A DNA stretch of 33,188 nt from Thermoproteota archaeon. Its GTDB lineage: Archaea > Korarchaeota > Korarchaeia > Korarchaeales > Korarchaeaceae. Positions 15,705 to 22,577 of the stretch are shown in pieces. The translations under genes and the position numbers were made by a program. The notes under the pieces are model-generated. The model made no database searches. It was not told where the DNA came from and saw only the letters and a program-made list of their open reading frames with translations. Positions within the stretch are counted from its first letter, which is position 1; the number at the start of each line of letters is the position of its first letter. The stretch is from contig QMVZ01000003.1 of the NCBI GenBank assembly GCA_003661365.1, positions 1 through 33,188 on the forward strand. The letters are read 5' to 3'.

Positions 15705-16325
15705 ATGAGCATCGAAAATATCGGAATTGAAGAAGGTGCTTACCTAGTAAAGCTAGCTAGAAGAGCGATTGAGACATATATTTTGGATGGAAGTAAGCTT
15801 AAGGTGGACCCCCCGTATGAGATATTGAAGTCCAATTTCGGAGTCTTCGTGACATTAAGCACTTATCCTAGAGGATTACTGAGAGGATGTATTGGCTATC
15901 CTGAGCCTATTTTGCCCCTGTACAGGGCAACGATTGAGGCAGCCATCGCGGCTGCCTTAGAAGATCCTAGATTTCCTCCTCTAACTGTAGGAGAACTAAG
16001 TTCCATTGTTGTTGAGGTATCTGTTTTAACTCCTCCTGAAAAGATCGTGTTAGATTCTAGGGAAAAACTTCCTGAGAATGTCATGATCGGAAAACATGGG
16101 CTAATGGTTAGGTCTGGATGGTTCGGTGGACTTCTCCTACCTCAAGTCGCTGTAGAGTATGGATGGAATTCGAGAGAGTTCTTAGATCAAACATGCATCA
16201 AAGCAGGAATGCAACCTGGGTGTTGGCTCAGGGAAGACGTAGATGTGTACAGGTTCTCTGCCCGCATATTTAAAGAGGAATCTCCTGCTGGAGAAGTTGT
16301 TGAAGAAATCCTAGAGAAGCATTAG
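15705..16325 (+). CDS. AMMECR1-domain protein
   Basis: The 206-residue protein belongs to the conserved AMMECR1 family found in archaea and eukaryotes. Its biochemical role is unknown; in many archaea the domain accompanies MEMO and radical-SAM genes. The family signature LRGCIGY (around residues 63-69) is present. So are YPRGLLRGC, LEDPRFPPLTVGEL, KHGLMVRSGWFGGLLLPQVA and the C-terminal FLDQTCIKAGM region. No MEMO or radical-SAM partner is in the window; it follows tbp after 43 bases and may be co-transcribed with it. It converges on the coiled-coil gene with a 3-base gap. Confidence 0.9.
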   Translation: MSIENIGIEEGAYLVKLARRAIETYILDGSKLKVDPPYEILKSNFGVFVTLSTYPRGLLRGCIGYPEPILPLYRATIEAAIAAALEDPRFPPLTVGELSSIVVEVSVLTPPEKIVLDSREKLPENVMIGKHGLMVRSGWFGGLLLPQVAVEYGWNSREFLDQTCIKAGMQPGCWLREDVDVYRFSARIFKEESPAGEVVEEILEKH

Positions 16326-16328
16326 AAC

Positions 16329-16838
16329 CTATCTTTCGAGTTCAGCAGACTTCCTTACAGACCATATGAGTTTTCCTATGAGATCGTTTATCTGATCTTC
16401 CTTTATGTTCGATATCTCGATTTTCCTTACCTCTCCAGCCTTCCCCTCCTCTAGTTCAAACTTTAAGGCTGGTTGCTCCTTACGCAATTCCCTCATGACT
16501 TTCCTCTTGAGGAAAGACTCTATTGGACCAGAGTTTGCGGGTATGAAGACTTTCTCCGAAGGTTTGAAGACTAACGTTTTTGATATCGGATTTACAAAGA
16601 TCTTCCCGACTTCAACTTCGCCAAGTCTTACTTCAATTATTCTTTTTTCAATCTCTTCAGATGGACGTTTCTCTAGCATTACATCGGCGCTAACAAGAGA
16701 CTCTTCTAAGAGAAGATCCTCTAACCTATCTAATATCTCTCTAAGCTCTTGCAGGGTACTATTAAGGCTACTAATGCTCTTTTTCATGTTTTCTCTTATT
16801 TCTAATAAGCGTTTAATTCTCTCACGATCTTTCTCCAT
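16329..16838 (-). CDS. Unrecognised coiled-coil protein coupled to lysS
   Basis: I do not recognise this 169-residue protein. The first 60 residues form a strong coiled coil with a short break (RIKRLLEIRENMKKSI then LNSTLQELREILDRLEDLLL), a prefoldin-like hairpin in outline. The rest is alpha/beta: strands EKRIIEVRLGEVEVGKIFV and KTLVFKPSEKVFIP, a basic helix (FLKRKVMRELRKEQ), then a strand and a closing helix (LIGKLIWSVRKSAELE). There is no signal peptide, membrane span or Cys. It starts 17 bases inside the end of lysS, so it is translationally coupled. Such coupling hints at a role near tRNA, RNA or protein folding, but that is only context. Confidence 0.7.
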   Translation of the reverse strand: MEKDRERIKRLLEIRENMKKSISSLNSTLQELREILDRLEDLLLEESLVSADVMLEKRPSEEIEKRIIEVRLGEVEVGKIFVNPISKTLVFKPSEKVFIPANSGPIESFLKRKVMRELRKEQPALKFELEEGKAGEVRKIEISNIKEDQINDLIGKLIWSVRKSAELER

Positions 16839-18447
16839 TACCTCTCCTTATTCTTTCAATGGCACTTAATATTAACGATTTTGAAGTTTCTATTCCGAGC
16901 CTGTGAATCAAGGGTCCAAGCTTAGGGCCTGAAGACCTCCCTAAAAGAAGGAAATAAACAGCAGAGAAGAACTTCCTGATGGGAACTTGGTTTTCCCTTG
17001 CCAATGAAAAGGCAAGGGATTGTATCTCTTCTGGATTCATATCATCTTCTATTGAGTCTAAGAACTTTTCAATGGTTTCCAATGTTTTGGGATCTATTTT
17101 CGGCGTCTCAACATGTATGTATGGGACTATCTCGTTTAGATAGTTCAGAGCACAGCGATGCAATTGAATGAACCAACTATCTTCTCTCAGTTTTTCTTGT
17201 GGGATTTCATAGTATTTTCCAATTATTTCAGAGACAAGCCTGAGCAAGGATTGTTCATCCATCTGCTTGAAGGGGAGAAGCGAGATAACGTTCATTATCG
17301 TTCCAAACCTGTATTCTTTAGGTTCTGGGACCTTTTCTAGAAGATATGAGTATTCGACCAAGCGCTTTATGTTAATTCTTCTTCTAGGATCCTTTATTCT
17401 ATCCAAATTATGATATTGTGCAAGTTTCTCTTCAAGTTCGTTAATGTATGTTGGAATCATCTCAAGCGAGATTGCTCTTGTACCTTTGTACCGTTTGAAC
17501 ATCAACATCCTAAGCACTTCAGGAGGGGAGTATCTCAGCCATTGCTGAGGAGTTATCACATTTCCTTTTGATTTGGATATCTTTGATCCAGTTCTGTCAA
17601 GGAACATCTCGTAAACTATCGTAAGCGGCGGATCGAACTTCAGTATTTCCTTGCAGATCCTAGCGTTAACTCTGAAAGAGTCGGTTATGTCCTTACCGTG
17701 AGGCTCAAAGGATATACCTAGTGCTGCCCATCTCGCAGCGAATTCCCCTCCCATCCATGCTAGTTTTCCAGTCCCCCTTCTGTAGCTAGCCTCGCCATTG
17801 TACCCACACCCTTTAATACCTTTGAACTCCTGATCGCAAACATAAAGGACCTTTCCTTCCTCTGGAAGAACCTTTGTAACCCTGGTTGTGTAAATTCTCC
17901 CACACCTTTCACAAACAGGCCAATAGTGTATCCAACCGAGAGGCTTGCTTGATCCAACCTCTTCCCTTATTATCTGGTCTACTTTTTCATGATTTCGCAG
18001 AAGAACGTCAATTGATTTGTCCAGAAGTCCAGATTTGTAAGCTTGCGTTGCCGATATGAACGTAAATTCTAATTCGAGCATCTCTAGGGCCTCGAGTAGC
18101 AATTGACTCATGTGTTCTCCATAACTAGAATGACATTTCCATGGATCTGGTATATCCGTTACTGGCATTCCAAGATATCTCTCATAGTCACTGGGAACTC
18201 CTACCGGAATCTTTCTTAGGCCATCTCTGTCATCACTGTATGCTATGAGTTCGCTCTTTGTACCCAATGCATCTAGCCCCAATTTCACTCCAAATGCCCT
18301 AATAGCATCTCCTACGGATCCTATATGGGGAAAGCCACTTGCTCCTATCCCACATTCAACTCTTAGTACTTTAAGGCCTCTATCTAGTTCCTTTTCTCTT
18401 TCTAGGACAGCTTTCGATATCGCATCGACCCAGAATTGTGGTGGCAT
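16822..18447 (-). CDS. lysS: Lysyl-tRNA synthetase, class I
   Basis: The enzyme charges tRNA-Lys. The 541-residue protein is the class I (Rossmann) form found in most archaea, unrelated to the class II LysRS of most bacteria and eukaryotes. The HIGH-type motif is GASGFPHIGSV (around residues 32-42), the KMSKS-type motif is KISKSKGN (around 292), and a zinc-binding Cys set lies near CERCGRIY and CDQEFKGIKGCGY. The C-terminal half is an alpha-helical cage for the anticodon. The ATG lies only about 17 bases after a TATA-like TTTTTTAAG, so the mRNA may be leaderless. It overlaps the downstream coiled-coil gene by 17 bases. Confidence 0.96.
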   Translation of the reverse strand: MPPQFWVDAISKAVLEREKELDRGLKVLRVECGIGASGFPHIGSVGDAIRAFGVKLGLDALGTKSELIAYSDDRDGLRKIPVGVPSDYERYLGMPVTDIPDPWKCHSSYGEHMSQLLLEALEMLELEFTFISATQAYKSGLLDKSIDVLLRNHEKVDQIIREEVGSSKPLGWIHYWPVCERCGRIYTTRVTKVLPEEGKVLYVCDQEFKGIKGCGYNGEASYRRGTGKLAWMGGEFAARWAALGISFEPHGKDITDSFRVNARICKEILKFDPPLTIVYEMFLDRTGSKISKSKGNVITPQQWLRYSPPEVLRMLMFKRYKGTRAISLEMIPTYINELEEKLAQYHNLDRIKDPRRRINIKRLVEYSYLLEKVPEPKEYRFGTIMNVISLLPFKQMDEQSLLRLVSEIIGKYYEIPQEKLREDSWFIQLHRCALNYLNEIVPYIHVETPKIDPKTLETIEKFLDSIEDDMNPEEIQSLAFSLARENQVPIRKFFSAVYFLLLGRSSGPKLGPLIHRLGIETSKSLILSAIERIRRGNGERS

Positions 18448-18463
18448 CTAAATTCCTTACACT

Positions 18464-18473
18464 CTTAAAAAAG
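18464..18473 (-). promoter_or_regulatory. TATA-like box for lysS
   Basis: CTTTTTTAAG on the minus strand lies 17-26 bases before the lysS ATG. If real, the mRNA starts at or very near the start codon. The same T tract follows a G/C hairpin and could serve as the alba terminator. Confidence 0.45.
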
Positions 18474-18496
18474 AGAAAAATTGGGGGGTGATCCCC
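18470..18496 (-). terminator. Hairpin plus T-rich tract after alba
   Basis: On the minus strand GGGG-ATCA-CCCC (18496-18485) is followed by CC, AA, a run of five T and then a longer T-rich tract. It lies 25 bases after the alba stop. This looks like an intrinsic terminator, which is less common in archaea; the T tract overlaps the predicted lysS promoter. Confidence 0.45.
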
Positions 18497-18520
18497 TCAA
18501 TGCTTATCCTCCATTCAAAC

Positions 18521-18805
18521 TTAGACTGTCGTTAACTCTATCTCAATGACGCTAATGTCCCTTCTGCTTCCGTCTTCCTCTATTAGCTCGTCCGTCCCTG
18601 TCCTGATGTCAGTGATTTTGAGTTTTCCTGGGAAATACTTGAGTCTTGCAATTTCAGCCACATCAACGGCCCTTGAAATTGCCCTTCCACGCGCTTTAAG
18701 GATTATTTTTTTCACTCCTCTGTTGATTTGGAGGGTTGTAGCCATAACATAGTTTATTGCAGGTTTTCTACCAACATACACAATTCCTACTTCCTCGCTT
18801 GACAT
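18521..18805 (-). CDS. albA: Alba DNA/RNA-binding chromatin protein
   Basis: Alba coats DNA and RNA as a dimer and is a main chromatin protein of many thermophilic archaea. The 94-residue protein carries the family core: VYVGRKPAINYVMA (Lys14 in the place of the modifiable lysine of Sulfolobus Alba), then GVKKIILKARGRAISRAVD, the most conserved stretch, then AEIARLKYFPGKL. The C-terminal beta-hairpin loop is acidic (TDELIEEDGSRRD), which is unusual next to the basic loop that grips DNA in many Alba proteins. GCGAGGGAT lies just before the ATG. It follows rpoK after 84 bases containing an inverted repeat. No histone gene is seen in this window. Confidence 0.93.
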   Translation of the reverse strand: MSSEEVGIVYVGRKPAINYVMATTLQINRGVKKIILKARGRAISRAVDVAEIARLKYFPGKLKITDIRTGTDELIEEDGSRRDISVIEIELTTV

Positions 18806-18832
18806 ATCCCTCGCCTTCCTGACTTACTATGA

Positions 18833-18894
18833 AGTAATGTTACCCATGAGGATGGGTAGTAGGAGAGGATCGGCTTGAGCTATTAAACATTACT
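18833..18894 (-). repeat. Inverted repeat between rpoK and alba
   Basis: A perfect 9-bp inverted repeat (AGTAATGTT at 18833-18841 and AACATTACT at 18886-18894) encloses a second perfect hairpin, ACCCAT-GAGG-ATGGGT (18842-18857). The outer right arm covers the rpoK stop codon. On the minus-strand transcript the two helices would stack directly, closing off the spacer before the alba ribosome site. Confidence 0.55.
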
Positions 18895-19150
18895 CCTCTT
18901 CAATGAGTTCATTTACAGGGATGAGCTGGGACTCCCCAGTTATCCTTTTCCTTTCTATTAGAAGTGGTAAACGCCCCAGTTTTAGTTCTAGCTCGGCTAG
19001 CTTGATAGGATCAACCTCTCCTTCGGGTATCTCGTCCTCTTTAAGAAAGAGTGGGGAGCCAGCAGCGATTTGTTGGGCTCTAAGAGCTATTATCCTGGTT
19101 TTTTCGTACCGAGTTAATCTTTTAGGACCTATAATTTCTTCTTGGTTCAC
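18890..19150 (-). CDS. rpoK: DNA-directed RNA polymerase subunit K (Rpb6/omega-like)
   Basis: RpoK is the archaeal counterpart of Rpb6 and bacterial omega; it latches the largest subunit and helps assemble the polymerase. The 86-residue protein has the conserved core LTRYEKTRIIALRAQQIAAG, then DPIKLAELEL and the closing strand RLPLLIERK. The GTG start overlaps the thermosome stop (GTGA), so it is translationally coupled to the chaperonin gene. The 3' end lies inside an inverted repeat before alba. Together with RpoP, TBP and TFB, four basal transcription genes fall within 6.3 kb. Confidence 0.95.
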   Translation of the reverse strand: MNQEEIIGPKRLTRYEKTRIIALRAQQIAAGSPLFLKEDEIPEGEVDPIKLAELELKLGRLPLLIERKRITGESQLIPVNELIEEE

Positions 19151-20766
19151 GTCTCTACTCCTGCTCCCTTCTTTGGAAATTCTGTCTTGCCTGCAGCTGC
19201 GATAATGTCATCAATCTTTAAGATCGTCTCTGCAAATTCAGCGGCGGATTTAACGGCGTGGCTTACAACCCTTAGCGGTTCAATTACGTTCCTTTCCTTC
19301 ATGTCAACTACATCTCCGGTGAATATGTCGAATCCCTGATAGACATTCCCTAAGGCATGCCTTCTCGTCAACTCGGCCATCTTAACTACTGTATCCATTC
19401 CAGAGTTCTCAACTAATGTTTTAGGTACGACTTCGAGGGCTTCAGCAAATTTCTGAACTGCTGCCTGTTCTTTTCCACTCAGGGTGTTTGCGTAGTCTTT
19501 CAGGCGAAGTGCCAGCTCTAATTCAACAGCCCCACCACCAACTACTATCTTTCCGTCTTCAATGACATCTCTTACTACGCAGAGAGCATCGTGCAAGGCA
19601 CGCTCTGTCTCGTCAACAATCTGCTTTGATCCTCCTCTTATTAGTATTGAGACTGCCTTGGGGTTCTTGCACCCTTCAACGAATACCATCTTATCTTCTC
19701 CGATTCGACGCTCTTCTACTAGTTCTGCGTGTCCTAGGTCTTTCTCAGACATATCCTCTAGATTGACCACGATCTTTGCACCAGTGGCTTTAGCAAGCTT
19801 CTCCATGTCCGATTTCCTTACCCTTCTTACCGCCAGGATTCCCTTCTTGGCCAAGAAGTGCTGAGCTATGTCATCTATTCCCTTCTGACAGAAGACCACA
19901 TTAGCTCCAGTAGCTGCTATCTTATCTATTAGATCTCCTATCATGGCTTTCTCTTGATCTAAGAATTCCTTGATTTGAGATGGAGAGACTATTCTTATTT
20001 TTGAGCTTATTTCTGGCTTCTTAACTTCTAGAGCTCTTGAGATTAAGGCTATTTTTGCGTCAGCTACGGTCTTTGGCATTGCTGGATGAACCACTTCTTT
20101 GTCGATGACTATCCCTTGTATTAGCTGAGTATCAAATATGGATCCGCCTTCTTTCTTTTCCAACTTTATGTTGTCGATGTCTGTGACCCTCTTTCCATCT
20201 CTCTCTTCTACTACTGCTAGACAGGCCTTAACTGCCAGCTCAGAAAGGTGAGCTTTTGCTGAAGATACCGCTTTGGATCCCATCGCTATCTCAGCAACTT
20301 GTTTTAAGACCTCCTCGTCGTTCCAGGCTACATCGATTGATATCCCGTTGAGAATCTCCTGAGCCTTCTTCTCTGCCTTTCTGTAACCTGATATCACTAT
20401 TGTTGGATGAATGCCCATGTCAATGAGCTCTTCCGCCTTAGATAGGAGTTCTCCCGCTAAGATCACGACTGTGGTAGTCCCATCGCCCGTCTCTTGATCT
20501 TGTGTCTTTGCTAAATCTACCATCATCTTGGCAATTGGATGCTCAACCTCCATCTCCTTCATTATTGTGGCGCCGTCATGGGTGATTATAACGTCCCCGA
20601 ATGGGTCTACTAGCATTTTTTGCATTCCTTTAGGACCTAGAGCAGTCCTCACTGCATCGGCTATCGCCTTTGCTACAGAAATGTTTAATCTTAGGGCTTC
20701 ACGCCCCCTGGTTCTACTAGTGCCCTCTTTGAGTATAAGAACTGGGATTTTCGCTCCTTCCGACAT
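19147..20766 (-). CDS. Thermosome subunit (group II chaperonin)
   Basis: This is an ATP-driven double-ring protein-folding chamber, often heat-induced. The 539-residue protein has the group II marks: ALGPKGMQKMLVD, THDGATIMKEME, the nucleotide motif GDGTTTVVIL (around residue 90), and GGGAVELELALRL with the C-terminal equatorial domain. There is no Gly-Met repeat tail. The start is ATG at 20766 rather than the upstream ATG at 20784, because GAGGTGG sits five bases before the former. A TATA box lies at 20849-20858, giving a leader of about 60 bases. RpoK overlaps the stop codon. Only one thermosome gene is in this window; partners may lie elsewhere. Confidence 0.96.
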   Translation of the reverse strand: MSEGAKIPVLILKEGTSRTRGREALRLNISVAKAIADAVRTALGPKGMQKMLVDPFGDVIITHDGATIMKEMEVEHPIAKMMVDLAKTQDQETGDGTTTVVILAGELLSKAEELIDMGIHPTIVISGYRKAEKKAQEILNGISIDVAWNDEEVLKQVAEIAMGSKAVSSAKAHLSELAVKACLAVVEERDGKRVTDIDNIKLEKKEGGSIFDTQLIQGIVIDKEVVHPAMPKTVADAKIALISRALEVKKPEISSKIRIVSPSQIKEFLDQEKAMIGDLIDKIAATGANVVFCQKGIDDIAQHFLAKKGILAVRRVRKSDMEKLAKATGAKIVVNLEDMSEKDLGHAELVEERRIGEDKMVFVEGCKNPKAVSILIRGGSKQIVDETERALHDALCVVRDVIEDGKIVVGGGAVELELALRLKDYANTLSGKEQAAVQKFAEALEVVPKTLVENSGMDTVVKMAELTRRHALGNVYQGFDIFTGDVVDMKERNVIEPLRVVSHAVKSAAEFAETILKIDDIIAAAGKTEFPKKGAGVET

Positions 20767-20848
20767 AAAAACCACCTCAATCATTATTTTCGCTCTTAGT
20801 AATCCCCTAGCTGCAGGAAACTACCATCTTAACCTTAAAGGTGCTTCC

Positions 20849-20858
20849 ATTTATAAAC
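20849..20858 (-). promoter_or_regulatory. TATA box for the thermosome unit; rest of intergenic region empty
   Basis: GTTTATAAAT on the minus strand lies about 83 bases before the thermosome ATG. The 348 bases between the thermosome ATG and the wecB end (20767-21114) hold this promoter and its leader. I found no convincing gene, RNA fold or repeat in the remainder. Confidence 0.5.
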
Positions 20859-21114
20859 TCTAATATTACTCCTCGAAGCACTTTCATCGGCCTTTGTCTA
20901 GTGGATAAATGAAGGAGAGGAGATATTGCCTTAAAAGTAGTGAAACTTGATATCGAAGTCATAAAGGTACAAAAGAGAGCTTGAGTCTCGTCGATTGTAC
21001 TTCATTCATCAATAAATGCGTCGCGTACAGCATGGAAAATTAACTGTTTTAACAAAATCCCCCCGTCGTGTTTGAGATGAGGATTATCTGAGTGATTGCG
21101 TTTCTTTACGAAGA

Positions 21115-22485
21115 CTATAGTCCCCAGAGCTTCTTAAAATCATTTATCGAGGGTTTTTCCCCAAGTACCCTGATTATCTGGCGACTTTTCAGCGTTAAGT
21201 CAGGGCAGGGTCTGACGAAGCTTCCATTCTTCTCGTAGATCGATATTATCTTAACTAAATCCCCTTCAGCTTCTTTTACCGTGCGACCTGAAAGTTCTTT
21301 GTTCACTATGAAGGAAGTATAAACTGGAGCTCCTGAATCGAATTTTGGAGGAGTAAAGGCGATTTTCTCCTCTTCTAACCAATTGAGTAGAACCTCTGAT
21401 ATCTTAATAGATGCAGTTCCATCTCCAAACGGATTTGGAGCGCTCTTAACTCTCTCTACTAAAGCACTGTTATACAGGAAGTCGCTTACACACCTCTCTA
21501 TTTTAAGGGGATCGACTCCAGCCATAACGCCTATTCCCTCATCGATGATCTCGGGTCTTTCCGTGCTGTCCCTCAACACTACACATGGGACCTTCAGGGT
21601 AGCTGCTTCCTCTTGAACCCCTCCAGAATCTGTTGCCACAACAGTTGAATTGTCTAGAAGCTTCAAGAAATCGAGATATGATAGTGGATCTGTTATCTTT
21701 ATGTGCTTTGCTGTATATAGGCTTTTCAGAAGCCCGATCTTCTCCATGTTTTCCTTCGTTCTGGGGTGGAGGGGCCAGATTATTTGAACCTCTTTTAATT
21801 CTATGAGTGCGTTTACAATTGATTCAAGCCTTTCGGGATTGTCAGCGTTTTCCCTCCTATGCACGGTTACCGTCATTAAGAACTTTGAGGGATCTACCTT
21901 CAATTTTTTCAGGATGTTCGACTCAGCCCTGGCCTTTGGCAACATCTTTAGCAGGGCGTCAACGACCGTGTTACCTGTTACAAAAGTTCTCTCTGGAGAG
22001 CAGCCTTCGTTGAGTAGATTTGATGCTGCTCTCTCAGTAGGTGCAAAATTTAGGCTTGCCACGTGATCTGCTACCTTCCTGTTGATCTCCTCAGGCATAG
22101 TTGGGTCAAAGCTCCTAAGACCAGATTCTACGTGCACGAAGGGTATGTCCATCTTAGAAGCCATGATGGCAGTAGCCAAAGTCGAGTTTGTGTCTCCTAC
22201 GGCCAAGATTGCGTCTGGAAGGTAAGTTCCCACGACTTCCTCGGTTTTTTCAATTATCTTGTAGATTTGATATGGTTGAGAGCCAGAACCTACTCCTAGA
22301 TGATATAAAGGGGTAGGCAATCCCAATTCCTCAATAAAAATCCCGCTCATATTCCAATCGTAGTGCTGTCCGGTGTGCACCAGATCCACTTGGACGCCAG
22401 AACTCTTCCTAAGGGTATGAAAAAGGGGAGCAGCCTTTATAATCTCAGGTCTGGTGCCAACAAAAAAGAGTAGCCTCGGTAGCAT
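21115..22485 (-). CDS. wecB: UDP-GlcNAc 2-epimerase (non-hydrolysing) fused to a C-terminal TrkA_C-like domain
   Basis: The enzyme interconverts UDP-GlcNAc and UDP-ManNAc for surface glycans or protein glycosylation. Residues 1-370 are a full WecB: GTRPEIIK near the start, HTGQHYDWNMSG, AVGDTNSTLA, HVESGLRSFDPTMPEEINR (catalytic Asp, Glu and Arg), TVHRREN and TDSGGVQEEA. The enzyme normally ends here. This protein has about 86 more residues, with SGRTVKEAEGD, VKIISIYEKNGSFVRPCPD and LKSRQIIRVLGE. That is the pattern of the TrkA_C (RCK_C) regulatory domain of potassium channels and transporters. The start is ATG at 22485 with GGAG six bases upstream; a GTG at 22497 is possible. It is divergent from the ATPase I gene. 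Confidence 0.9.
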   Translation of the reverse strand: MLPRLLFFVGTRPEIIKAAPLFHTLRKSSGVQVDLVHTGQHYDWNMSGIFIEELGLPTPLYHLGVGSGSQPYQIYKIIEKTEEVVGTYLPDAILAVGDTNSTLATAIMASKMDIPFVHVESGLRSFDPTMPEEINRKVADHVASLNFAPTERAASNLLNEGCSPERTFVTGNTVVDALLKMLPKARAESNILKKLKVDPSKFLMTVTVHRRENADNPERLESIVNALIELKEVQIIWPLHPRTKENMEKIGLLKSLYTAKHIKITDPLSYLDFLKLLDNSTVVATDSGGVQEEAATLKVPCVVLRDSTERPEIIDEGIGVMAGVDPLKIERCVSDFLYNSALVERVKSAPNPFGDGTASIKISEVLLNWLEEEKIAFTPPKFDSGAPVYTSFIVNKELSGRTVKEAEGDLVKIISIYEKNGSFVRPCPDLTLKSRQIIRVLGEKPSINDFKKLWGL

Positions 22486-22577
22486 TTCCCGCTCCACGAT
22501 CAGACTTGATATTAAAGTTATAAGCTACCATGTATCGCTGACGTAGTGGACATAGTAATGCTTTAGGAGGTGAATGG

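Noticed and set aside
20767..20784. Upstream ATG for the thermosome gene
   Set aside because: The ribosome site GAGGTGG lies between it and the second ATG, so the second ATG is the start.
20860..21110. Small RNA or small gene between the thermosome and wecB genes
   Set aside because: No stable fold, GC peak, box motifs or coding bias could be found by eye.
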